Assembly: GCF_029278565.1 (NCBI RefSeq)
Contig: NZ_CP119559.1
Location: forward strand, 1,488,001-1,552,000
Length of the DNA stretch: 64,000 nt
Source of the DNA: Haloarcula halophila
GTDB lineage: Archaea > Halobacteriota > Halobacteria > Halobacteriales > Haloarculaceae
Direction of reading: 5' to 3'
In this document: positions 54,138 to 62,445 of the stretch, in pieces
How the letters are laid out: each line of letters begins with the position of its first letter
How positions within the stretch are numbered: position 1 is the stretch's first letter
Position numbers and translations under genes: made by a program
Notes under the pieces: model-generated
The model's database searches: none
The model's input: only the letters and a program-made list of their open reading frames with translations
What the model was told of the DNA's origin: nothing

Positions 54138-55517
54138 GGGCAGCGAGCGCACTAACCGCCAGCAGTCCCGACGAACCTCCGCAGCCGTCTCGTAGCGACT
54201 CAGCTTCCGTCCCGCAGTCGCCTTCCTGACGATGGCGTCGACGGCGTCGGGGAGCTGTGGTTCTCGTTCGCTCGGTGCCGGAACTCCCTCGGTCAGTATT
54301 GTCTTCCGGACAGCGCCGTACTCGCCGGTTATCGGCGGTCGGCCGGTCAGGAGCCGGTAGCAGACGGCCCCGAGCGCGTAGACGTCGGTCGCGGCGTCGA
54401 CGGTGCCGTACGATCGGTCGAAATACTCCGGGGCGGCGTAGCGCGGGTCGAGGTAGTTCGCCGGCTGGACGTGCTCCCGGACCATCGTGAGTATCCCGAC
54501 GTTGTCCAGTCGGGGGGCCGGCAGTCCCGAGAGTTCACTGGACGGATAGACGACCGTCTTCGGGTCGAGTCCGCCGTGGACCACGCCGTTGTTGTGACAG
54601 TGGGCGAGCGCGCCCGCGAGGTGAGCGGTCTCCCGTAGCGCACGCTCGACGCCGACCCGGCCACGGTCGGCAAGTGTCCCGTCGAGATACGGGGTCGCGA
54701 CCCACGGACGGGGGTAATCCCCCCAGTCGTGGACGGTCGCGATCCCCTCGTGGACGGCCAGCCCGTCCCACTGGGCCAGCGCCTCGGCGACGCCGGCACC
54801 GAACGCCCGCCGGATCTCCTCGTCATCGGGCGGGTCGAACAGTCGGAGTGCAACGCCGTGGTCCTCGCCGTCGATGGTCGCCCGGGTCCGCAACACCGAG
54901 CCGTACCGGACCGCCTGTTCCGGTTCGACGACAGCGATCTCCTCGAAGTTCCCCAGGAGACTGATCGCCTGGAACGCCTCGGACTGTTCGGCACGGGCGA
55001 GCCGTTCGCGCCGTGTCACGGCGGCCGGGTCACCCCGGTGTTCGCGGTCTGCGGCTCGCTCGGGATCGGCGGTCCGGCCGCTGGTGTCGGTCTCTCGCTC
55101 GACGACACCCGGTCGGACCGGCTCCGCCTGTTGACTGTCGACGGCCTGTCTGACGGCGCCGAGGACGCTGCCGCCGTCGGCGGCACGGTCGAACTCCCAG
55201 ACCGTCGCGTCCGCGATCGCACTCGAGAGGCGTTTCCGGTCACGGTGATCGGCGACGACCCGGCGGACGGCGTCGGTGTGGTCGGCCGCAAGCGTCGCGA
55301 GCGTCCTGACGAGGACCTGCGTGTCCTCCGCCTCGGGGAGTCGGCCGACGAGTCGCTCGGTCAACGCCGGGACGACCGACGGATCGGCGTCGGCCAGGAG
55401 ACAGAGCGCACGCGCCGCCGCCCGGTCCGCGTCGCTCTCTAGAGCCGACAACAGCGGCGTCCCGAAGACGGACAGCAGGCTGTCGGCACTGTCCTCGGGG
55501 CCGGCGCCCGAACTCAT
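54120..55517 (-). CDS. Kinase-fold protein, predicted pseudokinase, with N-terminal HEAT-like region
   Basis: A 465-residue protein. Residues 1-130 are helical repeats resembling HEAT/ARM units (LCLLADADPSVVPALTERLV); 130-180 is an Arg/Glu-rich linker; 190-460 is a Ser/Thr kinase-like fold. The position of the VAIK lysine reads VALRLF (R225), the HRDLKPxN loop reads HGGLDPKT (314-321), lacking the catalytic Asp and Asn, and the DFG equivalent reads DNV (338-340). The APE (362-364) and the DVYALG helix with its conserved Asp (378) are intact. So the fold is kept but phosphotransfer is unlikely. A signalling scaffold or allosteric role is inferred. Partner unknown. Confidence 0.82.
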   Translation of the reverse strand: MSSGAGPEDSADSLLSVFGTPLLSALESDADRAAARALCLLADADPSVVPALTERLVGRLPEAEDTQVLVRTLATLAADHTDAVRRVVADHRDRKRLSSAIADATVWEFDRAADGGSVLGAVRQAVDSQQAEPVRPGVVERETDTSGRTADPERAADREHRGDPAAVTRRERLARAEQSEAFQAISLLGNFEEIAVVEPEQAVRYGSVLRTRATIDGEDHGVALRLFDPPDDEEIRRAFGAGVAEALAQWDGLAVHEGIATVHDWGDYPRPWVATPYLDGTLADRGRVGVERALRETAHLAGALAHCHNNGVVHGGLDPKTVVYPSSELSGLPAPRLDNVGILTMVREHVQPANYLDPRYAAPEYFDRSYGTVDAATDVYALGAVCYRLLTGRPPITGEYGAVRKTILTEGVPAPSEREPQLPDAVDAIVRKATAGRKLSRYETAAEVRRDCWRLVRSLPSDEQS

Positions 55518-55604
55518 ATCCGTCTGGTTGGCACCCGCTCACAAGAATCTCAGTCAGACGGCCGTCACACGCCCGTCGACGCCGACAGCCGAACGGCCAC
55601 CGCG

Positions 55605-57092
55605 TCAGTCGTCGGCGGTCGCCGGCCCGCCCGACGCGCGCGGGTCGGCGTCCCGCCATGTCCCACGGAGGAACCAAGCAGTCGCGATCCCGGCGGCGAG
55701 GACGTTCGAGACGCCGAAGGCCAGCCAGATCCCTTGTTCGCCCAGCGACTGTGCGAACAGGTCCGTCAGCGTCGGCCCGAGCCAGGCCGGGATCGCCACC
55801 GGTCGGGAGGCGACCCACGCGACGGGCAGACGGATGATCCCCAGCATCGTCACGGCCATCGCGGCCGCGGTGAGCGTCTTCCCGGCTCCGCGGAACCCGC
55901 CAGAGTACGCCCGGACGATACCGATGAAGCCGAAGGTGGGGGCGACCCACTGGAGGAATTCCGCGCCGATACGGACCACCTCCGGGTCGTCACTGAAGAC
56001 GCTGACGACCGTCGGTGCAGCGAAGATGGTGACCGCGCCCAAGGCAGTGAGGATGACGAACGAGACTTTCGCGGCGAAGTGGTTCGCCTTCGCCGCCCGG
56101 TCGGGCCGGTTCGCGCCGAGGTTCTGGCCGGTCATCGTCTCGACGCCCCGATCCATCGCGATCGCGGGCATGAAGACCAGCGAGAACACGCGGATGCCGA
56201 CCCCGAAGGCTGCGACGACGGTCACCGAGAACGTCCCGACGATGAACAGCATAGCGTTGATCGACAACGCCCGGCCGGTCCCTTCGAGGGAGGCCGGAAT
56301 GCCCAGTCGGAGCAGTTTCCCCAGATACGGGAGGTCCGGCACCATGTCACGGAGGTGGATCTGGATGCCCCGCGTCCCCCGGAGCATGATGGCGACGCCG
56401 ACGGCGAAGGCAAGCCCCCGCGAGAAGATCGTCGCGACAGCGGCGCCGATGACGCCCAGTTCCGGGAACGGTCCCCAGCCGAAGATCAGGAACGGGTCCA
56501 GAGCGATGTTCAACACGACCGTCCCGAACATCACGAGCATCGGCGTGATCGTGTCGCCGGCCCCGCGCATCAGCGCGATGAACACGAAGAAGCCGAACAT
56601 CGTCGACAGGCCCAGCGAGACGACCTGGAGGTAGCCCGTCGCACCCGGTAGCACCTGCTGGGACGCCCCCAACAGCGCCAGGAAGTCCTCAACGAAGAAG
56701 AAGCCGATCGCGCCCAGGATGAACGAAGCGCCGACTGCGAAGGTCAGAGTCTGTGAGGCCGCGTATTGGGCTTTCTTCGGCTCGTCGGCACCGGTGTGTT
56801 GGGCCACCAGAACGCTGCCGGCCACGGAGAGCCCCATGCCCAGCGAGATCAGCAGGAAGATCATCGGGAAGGCAAACGAGATCGCCGCGAGCGCCGTCGT
56901 GGAGTACTGACCCAGCCAGAACGTATCGGCGAGGTTGTACGCGACCTGGAGCAGGTTCGTGACGACGATGGGGAAAGAGAGATACAGCAGCGGCTTTCCG
57001 ATGTCGCCGCTCGTGAGATCGAGTTGCTCCTGGCCCTTGAACAGCGTGTCGAGGCGGTCGACGATCCGCTCGGCGACGCTTCGGGGACTCAT
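55605..57092 (-). CDS. MATE-family multidrug/Na+ efflux transporter
   Basis: A 495-residue transporter with twelve predicted membrane helices. The family's pattern is clear: an amphipathic start, then GKPLLYLSFPIVVTNLLQVA, YNLADTFWLGQYSTTALAAI with SFAFPMIFLLISLGMGLSVA, and in the second half TGRALSINAMLFIVGTFSVT. The ATG overlaps the TetR stop by 4 bases, so the pair is an operon with the regulator first. Substrates are probably lipophilic cations or drugs. A palindromic operator lies before the tetR start. Confidence 0.92.
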   Translation of the reverse strand: MSPRSVAERIVDRLDTLFKGQEQLDLTSGDIGKPLLYLSFPIVVTNLLQVAYNLADTFWLGQYSTTALAAISFAFPMIFLLISLGMGLSVAGSVLVAQHTGADEPKKAQYAASQTLTFAVGASFILGAIGFFFVEDFLALLGASQQVLPGATGYLQVVSLGLSTMFGFFVFIALMRGAGDTITPMLVMFGTVVLNIALDPFLIFGWGPFPELGVIGAAVATIFSRGLAFAVGVAIMLRGTRGIQIHLRDMVPDLPYLGKLLRLGIPASLEGTGRALSINAMLFIVGTFSVTVVAAFGVGIRVFSLVFMPAIAMDRGVETMTGQNLGANRPDRAAKANHFAAKVSFVILTALGAVTIFAAPTVVSVFSDDPEVVRIGAEFLQWVAPTFGFIGIVRAYSGGFRGAGKTLTAAAMAVTMLGIIRLPVAWVASRPVAIPAWLGPTLTDLFAQSLGEQGIWLAFGVSNVLAAGIATAWFLRGTWRDADPRASGGPATADD

Positions 57093-57685
57093 GCCTCGAC
57101 CTCCTGTGGATCGGCAAGCAGGTGCGTCTCGACGTACTCGGTCAACATCTGCTTGGTACAGGCGACCGGCCGTCCGGTGGTGACCCGTTCGGTCGCCGCG
57201 CCCGTCAGGACCGTCACGATGAACTGTGCCGTATCGTCCGGTTCGAGTTCGGGATCGAAGCTTCCGTCCTCGATCCCGGCCTCGATGATATCGGTGAGTT
57301 CGTCGACGAGGTAGTCGTCGAACCGCGTCAGTCGTTCACGGAAACCCGGTTCGTACGGTGCCTGGGCGCGGATCTCCAGGATCGCCGTCCCGAACTCCTG
57401 GTCGTCGCCGTCGGGCTTGTCCAGAACGTCGTCGATCAGATCCAGCAACCGCTCGCGGGGCGTGCCGTCGTCTGGGGCGCCGGTTCGCTCGGCGAACCCG
57501 TCGTAGAGATACTCCAGGAACGCACACAGCAACTCGTGTTTGCTGTCGTAGTGGTAGTGGAGGGCCGCCTTGCTCTTGTCGGACTCGTCGGCGATGTCCT
57601 GCATCGTGAGGTCGGCGTACCCGTGGGCACACAGCGCGCGATAGGTCGCGCCCATGATGTCGTCTGCAGTGTCGCCGTTGCTCAT
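57089..57685 (-). CDS. TetR/AcrR-family repressor
   Basis: A 198-residue repressor. The N-terminal TetR HTH is visible: IMGATYRALCAHGYADLTMQ then DIADESDKSKAALHYHYDSK, with the KAALHYHYDSKHEL recognition helix. The C-terminal ligand pocket is helical, with the typical LIDDVLDKPDGDDQEFGTAI helix. Its stop overlaps the MATE ATG by 4 bp. It very likely controls its own operon by binding the palindrome just upstream. The start is taken at the ATG of MSNGDTADD, immediately after an in-frame GTG. Confidence 0.93.
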   Translation of the reverse strand: MSNGDTADDIMGATYRALCAHGYADLTMQDIADESDKSKAALHYHYDSKHELLCAFLEYLYDGFAERTGAPDDGTPRERLLDLIDDVLDKPDGDDQEFGTAILEIRAQAPYEPGFRERLTRFDDYLVDELTDIIEAGIEDGSFDPELEPDDTAQFIVTVLTGAATERVTTGRPVACTKQMLTEYVETHLLADPQEVEA

Positions 57686-57699
57686 CACCGATAACTAAC

Positions 57700-57713
57700 T
57701 GACTGGTCAGTCA
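57700..57713. promoter_or_regulatory. Palindromic operator of the tetR-MATE operon
   Basis: TGACTG-GT-CAGTCA is a two-fold symmetric sequence with 6-bp arms and a 2-base centre, 15 nt before the tetR start. It has the size and symmetry of TetR-family operators and is well placed to block transcription. Binding has not been shown. Confidence 0.6.
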
Positions 57714-57799
57714 AGAACCCGTCGGTCCCTCGATACGATGGTATGTATCGACACGCCACAGCCGCTGGTCGGGCAGTTACCGGCAGAACGACGGCGCGG

Positions 57800-58261
57800 T
57801 CACTCCTCGTCGAGGTCGAGGTCGAACTGTTCGTTTTCGCTTGCGGCGTTGAGGACGACTGACGTGTTCGATTCCTTGATGTCGGGATCGGTCAACAACT
57901 CCTTGATCTGAGCGTTCATCCCGTCCGTATCGGTGAACTTCCCGATGGCGATGATGTCGTAGTCGCCGGTGACCTCGTAGACCGAGATCATCTGTTTGTG
58001 CTGTTTGAGGTCCTCGGTGACATCGGGCAGGGACGATCCCTCGACTTTCAACTGGACGATCGCTGTGACGTCGTAGCCGAGTGCCCCGTAGTCGACCTTG
58101 GGCGTGTAGCCGTTGATGATTCCCTCGTCTTCGAGTGTCGAGAGGTGGTTCGAGACCGTCGTTACAGAGACGTCGAGGTCCTCACCGAGGCTTCGGAGAC
58201 TGGCGCGTCCATCCCCCAACAGGGCATTCACTAGCTTGCGGTCGAGATTTTCGTACGTCAT
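57800..58261 (-). CDS. lrp: Lrp/AsnC-family transcription regulator
   Basis: A 153-residue regulator: an N-terminal HTH ([20 protein letters not shown], then [20 protein letters not shown]) and a C-terminal RAM ligand-sensing domain ([36 protein letters not shown]). It is divergent from glnA with a 126-bp shared intergenic region, an arrangement described for other haloarchaea, where Lrp acts on glnA; here that control is an inference. The ATG of MTYENLDR is used; a TTG four codons earlier is possible. The C-terminal tail is acidic. Confidence 0.92.
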   Translation of the reverse strand: MTYENLDRKLVNALLGDGRASLRSLGEDLDVSVTTVSNHLSTLEDEGIINGYTPKVDYGALGYDVTAIVQLKVEGSSLPDVTEDLKQHKQMISVYEVTGDYDIIAIGKFTDTDGMNAQIKELLTDPDIKESNTSVVLNAASENEQFDLDLDEE

Positions 58262-58387
58262 ACCATCCAATCACACCCCGTGGGCATTAGAATTTTACGA
58301 ACGTCCAGATGGCTGGGCGGAGTTCGGAATCTTTGCGCAAATCAGCAGGGTTTTAGTAGTGCCAGTGTTCCTATCCGGTGTTCAAAG
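58262..58387. promoter_or_regulatory. Shared lrp/glnA promoter region
   Basis: This 126-bp space holds two outward promoters. For lrp an AAAATTCTAATG box lies about 25-30 nt before the start on the minus strand; for glnA, GGTTTTAGTAG lies about 30 nt before the ATG. The Lrp product is a likely ligand here, but no certain operator can be named. Confidence 0.5.
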
Positions 58388-59746
58388 ATGACAAGCGAAC
58401 TCTCCGACGAGGCAGAGGCAGTGCTCGACGAGATCGAAGAGAAGGACGTCGATTTCCTTCGACTTCAGTTCACAGACATCCTCGGCACAGTCAAGAACGT
58501 CTCCGTCCCGGCCGACCAGGCCGAGAAGGCGTTCACCGAAGGGATCTACTTCGACGGGTCGTCCATCGACGGCTTCGTCCGCATCCAGGAGTCGGACATG
58601 CGCCTGGTCCCGGACCCGTCGACGTTCGCCCTGCTCCCGTGGCGGAACCGCGACGACATCGAGGGTGGTAACAGCGCGCGTCTGATCTGTGACGTCCACG
58701 ACACCTCGACGGACGCGCCGTTCGTCGGCGACCCGCGTGGCGTCCTGCAGGACGCACTCGACCGCGCCGAAGAGATGGGCTACACCGTCAACGCGGCCCC
58801 CGAACCGGAGTTCTTCCTCTTCGAGGAGGACGAGGACGGTCGCGCGACCACGAAGACCAACGACGCCGGTGGCTACTTCGACCTCGCGCCGAAGGACCTC
58901 GCCAGCGACGTTCGCCGTGACATCATCTACGGCCTCGAAGACATGGGCTTCGACATCGAAGCCTCCCACCACGAGGTCGCTCAGGGCCAACACGAGATCA
59001 ACTTCGAGTACGACGACGCCCTGTCGACGGCCGACAACGTCGGTACCTTCCGCTCGGTCGTTCGCGCCATCGCGGCCGAACACGACCTGCACGCGACGTT
59101 CATGCCCAAGCCGATCCCGCGCATCAACGGCTCGGGGATGCACACGCACATCTCGCTGTTCGAGGACGGCGAGAACGCGTTCCACGACAGTGACGACGAG
59201 TTCGACCTCTCGGAGACGGCCCACAGCTTCATCGCCGGCATCCTCGAACACGCCCCGGCCCTGGCCGCCGTCACCAACCCGACGGTCAACAGCTACAAGC
59301 GGCTCGTCCCCGGCTACGAGGCACCCGTCTACGTCGCCTGGTCGGACCGCAACCGCTCGGCCCTGATCCGCAAGCCGGCCGCACGCGTCCCGGCCGCCTC
59401 GCGTATCGAGGCCCGCTTCCCCGACCCGTCGTGTAACCCGTATCTCGCCTTCGCGGCGCTCATCCACGCCGGCCTGGACGGCGTCGAGAAGGGGCTCGAC
59501 TGTCCGGACCCGGTCCGCGAGAACATCTACGAGTTCGACGAGGAGAAACGCGAGGAGTACGGCATCGAGACGCTGCCGACGAACCTCGGAGAGGCCGTCG
59601 ACGCGCTCGAAGAGGACGAGGTCGTCCTCGACGCGCTCGGCCCGCACGTCTCCGAGAAGTTCGTCGAGGCCAAGCGCGAGGAGTTCAAGGACTACCTGGT
59701 CGACGTCTCCCAGTGGGAGATCGACCGGTACCTGGAAACCTTCTAA
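58388..59746 (+). CDS. glnA: Glutamine synthetase type I
   Basis: A 452-residue GS that makes glutamine from glutamate, ammonia and ATP. The grasp domain opens [20 protein letters not shown]; conserved blocks are [27 protein letters not shown] with the metal-binding Glu, [20 protein letters not shown] with the substrate loop, and [20 protein letters not shown]. Length and motifs match archaeal GSI. The start is fixed by the conserved SDEAEA region; earlier in-frame codons lie in the promoter. A poly-gamma-glutamate operon follows 330 bp downstream on the same strand. Confidence 0.97.
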   Translation: MTSELSDEAEAVLDEIEEKDVDFLRLQFTDILGTVKNVSVPADQAEKAFTEGIYFDGSSIDGFVRIQESDMRLVPDPSTFALLPWRNRDDIEGGNSARLICDVHDTSTDAPFVGDPRGVLQDALDRAEEMGYTVNAAPEPEFFLFEEDEDGRATTKTNDAGGYFDLAPKDLASDVRRDIIYGLEDMGFDIEASHHEVAQGQHEINFEYDDALSTADNVGTFRSVVRAIAAEHDLHATFMPKPIPRINGSGMHTHISLFEDGENAFHDSDDEFDLSETAHSFIAGILEHAPALAAVTNPTVNSYKRLVPGYEAPVYVAWSDRNRSALIRKPAARVPAASRIEARFPDPSCNPYLAFAALIHAGLDGVEKGLDCPDPVRENIYEFDEEKREEYGIETLPTNLGEAVDALEEDEVVLDALGPHVSEKFVEAKREEFKDYLVDVSQWEIDRYLETF

Positions 59747-59764
59747 GCGCCGGCACACGACGAC

Positions 59765-59782
59765 ACACGGATCGCTCCGTGT
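59765..59782 (+). terminator. Hairpin after glnA
   Basis: ACACGGA and TCCGTGT form a perfect 7-bp stem with a TCGC loop, 18 nt after the glnA stop codon. It has no T-run directly after it. Confidence 0.45.
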
Positions 59783-59977
59783 CGGTATCCGCCACCGATT
59801 CTTTCGGCACACGAGTCCCGAGAGCGACTGCGCTGTTCTGCCGGCCTCGCAGCGGGGACAGCTGCTGACATCGGCGAACCGAGCGTGAGGGGACCGTCCT
59901 GCCCACGGCGGAGTCGACATCCGACCGTGGGTCGGGGTCCCACCCGCTGACACGCTGAACCACAGCGTCGGTGAGAC

Positions 59978-59987
59978 AAAGCTTATG
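59978..59987 (+). promoter_or_regulatory. Box A of the pgsCBA operon
   Basis: AAAGCTTATG resembles a haloarchaeal box A. It lies about 95 nt before pgsC, so the mRNA should carry a leader of about 65 nt, unlike most genes in the window. A GGGGGAG at 60062-60068, 8 nt before the ATG, is a good Shine-Dalgarno site. Confidence 0.5.
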
Positions 59988-60061
59988 CCTGGCAATCAAC
60001 TACAGCGGGGCAGAACCGTCGGATACAGCCCGTGTAGGGGCCGCAAAGCGGTGCCGGGCGA

Positions 60062-60068
60062 GGGGGAG
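60062..60068 (+). promoter_or_regulatory. Shine-Dalgarno site of pgsC
   Basis: GGGGGAG lies 8 nt before the pgsC ATG. It is notable because most genes here look leaderless; it supports the ATG at 60077 as the start. Confidence 0.5.
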
Positions 60069-60076
60069 TTGGACTA

Positions 60077-61261
60077 ATGCTGATCGCCACGACAGTGATG
60101 CTCGTCGGTCTGGTCATCGGGGTGGGAGCGGCGCAGTTAGCCGGGTTGCGCCTCGGTGGCGTGATCGTCGTTCCACTCGTCTCGGTGTATCTCCTCAGGA
60201 GTTTCGCGACGTTTCCCGTCTTCCTCGCCAGCGTCGGGGCGGCGTACGTCTCGCTTCGCGTTATCAAGAACCGCGTCTTGCTCTACGGACGACCCGTGTT
60301 CGTCGTGAGTGTGCTGATCGGTGCGCTCGTGCCCGTCCTGGTGTTCGAGTTCCTCGCTATCGCTGCCGGGATCGACATCGGACTGACACAGGTCGAGTTC
60401 GTCGGTAGCGTCCTGCCGGGCATCGCGGCGTACAACTACCATCGAATCGATGCGGAAAAGCGGGTCCTCGACATGGTGTGGAGCCTCGCGACCGTGCTGT
60501 TGCTGACGGTCGTCGGGATCGGACTGGTGATCCTCGTCGGCCTCTCGCCGCTGGCCGGAGCGTTGCCACCGTTGCTGTTGGGTCCGAACTCCGATATCGC
60601 GGTCGCGTTCGACCTGGTCGTTGACCGGCCGAACCTCCCGGTGCTGGCCTCGGACACCCTGGCAGTCAGCCTGCTCTCGGTAGGATTGCTCGTTTCGGAA
60701 GCACTCCGGTCGCGGTACGGGCTTCGGATCGGGGGCGTGATCGTCGTCCCGCTGATCGTCCTCATCGCGTTCCGTAACGGCTGGATGCTCCCACTGTGGA
60801 TCGGAACGGCCGCGACAGCGTACCTCGCGGTGCAGTTCGTCCACTGGTGGACGCTGTTGTACGGCCGTGTCGTCCTCGGGTTGGGTGTCATTGTCGGCCT
60901 CCTGGGGAGTATCTCCGCCGTCACAGTCGTCCCGGTCCAGCACGGACTGTTGCCGTTTTTCGTCGGTATTCTCGGGGGTGTGACCGGCTACAATCTCCAC
61001 GTGGTGCCGCCGGCGGAGCGGCGCGCGAACCTCTTCGTGACCGGCGGTGTCTTCGTCACGGTTGTCGCCATCGCTCGACTGTTCGTCATCCCACCGGCGT
61101 CCGGACTCCTCCAGTACGTCTCCGGGAGACACGTGGCCGCCGGAGCGGTGTGTTGTCTTCCCGCGCTGTACGAACTCTACCATCTCGAACGACTCCGGCC
61201 GGACGATGAAATCACTGTTGCCCCCGAAGCCACCGGACCGGACCCGAGCGAGGAGTTGTGA
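60077..61261 (+). CDS. pgsC: Poly-gamma-glutamate synthesis membrane protein PgsC/CapC, internally duplicated
   Basis: A 394-residue integral membrane protein. Two related halves are visible: GLRLGGVIVVP (residues 23-33) with LLYGR (68-72) recur as GLRIGGVIVVP (215-225) and LLYGR (260-264), a period of 192 residues; GIAAYNYH near 115 has its counterpart GVTGYNLH near 301. Each half has the size of a bacterial PgsC/CapC (about 150 residues), so this is a fused tandem duplicate of about ten helices. PgsC works with PgsB at the membrane to polymerise glutamate. The C-terminus is acidic. Its stop overlaps the pgsB start region. Confidence 0.88.
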   Translation: MLIATTVMLVGLVIGVGAAQLAGLRLGGVIVVPLVSVYLLRSFATFPVFLASVGAAYVSLRVIKNRVLLYGRPVFVVSVLIGALVPVLVFEFLAIAAGIDIGLTQVEFVGSVLPGIAAYNYHRIDAEKRVLDMVWSLATVLLLTVVGIGLVILVGLSPLAGALPPLLLGPNSDIAVAFDLVVDRPNLPVLASDTLAVSLLSVGLLVSEALRSRYGLRIGGVIVVPLIVLIAFRNGWMLPLWIGTAATAYLAVQFVHWWTLLYGRVVLGLGVIVGLLGSISAVTVVPVQHGLLPFFVGILGGVTGYNLHVVPPAERRANLFVTGGVFVTVVAIARLFVIPPASGLLQYVSGRHVAAGAVCCLPALYELYHLERLRPDDEITVAPEATGPDPSEEL

Positions 61262-62445
61262 CCATGGACGTGCCGTTCGATCGTGACACCGTCGCACGCC
61301 TTCTCAAGTGGGGCTGGGCCGGCGTGACGGATGCGCTCGGTGCCGGCCCCGTCCACCGGCGACGACTGGCCGCGATCGATACCCGGATCGTCGTCTCCGG
61401 CGTCCGGGGCAAGTCCTCGGCCACCCGGTGGCTCCACGACGTGTTCCACCGGCGGGGGAACGATGTCATCGCGAAGATCACCGGCGACGAACCCGTCACG
61501 CTCTACAACGGCACCGAACGACCCGTCGAGCGGGACGGGCAGGTTCGTCTCTACGAGAACGAGCGTGAACTCCAGCGTGTATCTAACGCGGATGTTGCGG
61601 TAATCGAGAATCAAGGGATCAGACAGTACACGACGCGGCTCGTCAACCAATCGTTCGTGAAACCGGACGTACTGTTCCTGATCAATGTCCGGGAGGACCA
61701 CATGGACACGCTCGGCCGGACCAGGACGGCGATCGCGCGGTCGCTGGCCCGGAGTGTCCCTGCCGGGACGACGGTTATCAACGGCGAATCCGACCCGCAA
61801 CTCCGGTCGTACCTGACCAGAGAGCTCGAACGACGTGACGCGGTCGTCAGACACGTCGATCCGCCCGGCTGGGCCACCGAGTACCCCGGCTGTGAGGTCG
61901 TCTTCGGTCTGAACGAGGTACTCGACGCGGTCGGTGAACCGCCACTCTCGCCGGCCGACGTCGACCGGAAACTCGCCTCGATGGCCCCGGAATGGCAGGT
62001 CCTTCCGAACGGGAAAGTGCACGACGCAGCCGCCGTCAACGACGTCCAGAGCACGGAGATCGTCAGACGGGCGCTGGTCGGCGAGAGCGGGACGGTCGTC
62101 GAACCGCTGGTGAACCTCCGTGCCGACCGCCGGGGACGGACAGCGTCGTTCCGTCGGTATCTGGGGGCGCTGTTGGCAGACGGCCACGCCGGGGAGATCC
62201 ACGCCCTCGGCGACGGCCGCCACGCGTTCGCCAACACGGCGGACTTTCCCGTCCGAACGTACGGCGAGGGGGCGGCCCCCGAGTCGGTTCTGACGGACGT
62301 GCTCGCTGCCGGCAATCCGGTACTCGTCATGGGCAACACCGTCACCGAGTTCATGCGCGACATCCAGGCCGAGATCGAAGCACGGACGATCGACCGGGAA
62401 CCGGCCGCAATCACTCGACAGGAACGGGCGGTGAGCCGACAGTGA
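61258..62445 (+). CDS. pgsB: Poly-gamma-glutamate synthase PgsB/CapB
   Basis: Mur-ligase-like ATP-dependent amide ligase (395 residues from the GTG). The P-loop is VVSGVRGKSSATRWL (GVRGKSS near 48-54), and the diagnostic NVREDHMDTLG follows near 143. Further blocks are VIENQGIRQYTTRLVNQSF and, near the end, VLVMGNTVTEFMRDI. It forms gamma-amide bonds between glutamates via a phosphorylated intermediate. A GTG overlapping the pgsC stop (GTGA) and an ATG two codons later are both possible starts. The pgsA start overlaps its stop in the same GTGA manner. Confidence 0.92.
   Translation: MTMDVPFDRDTVARLLKWGWAGVTDALGAGPVHRRRLAAIDTRIVVSGVRGKSSATRWLHDVFHRRGNDVIAKITGDEPVTLYNGTERPVERDGQVRLYENERELQRVSNADVAVIENQGIRQYTTRLVNQSFVKPDVLFLINVREDHMDTLGRTRTAIARSLARSVPAGTTVINGESDPQLRSYLTRELERRDAVVRHVDPPGWATEYPGCEVVFGLNEVLDAVGEPPLSPADVDRKLASMAPEWQVLPNGKVHDAAAVNDVQSTEIVRRALVGESGTVVEPLVNLRADRRGRTASFRRYLGALLADGHAGEIHALGDGRHAFANTADFPVRTYGEGAAPESVLTDVLAAGNPVLVMGNTVTEFMRDIQAEIEARTIDREPAAITRQERAVSRQ

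Larger units (their letters stand above)
59747..60076. other. 330-bp intergenic region between glnA and pgsC
   Basis: No gene is seen. It holds a terminator-like hairpin at 59765-59782, a second inverted repeat CCCACGG/CCGTGGG, and the pgs promoter at 59978-59987 followed by a leader of about 65 nt with a Shine-Dalgarno-like GGGGGAG. The remainder shows no clear feature. Confidence 0.6.
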
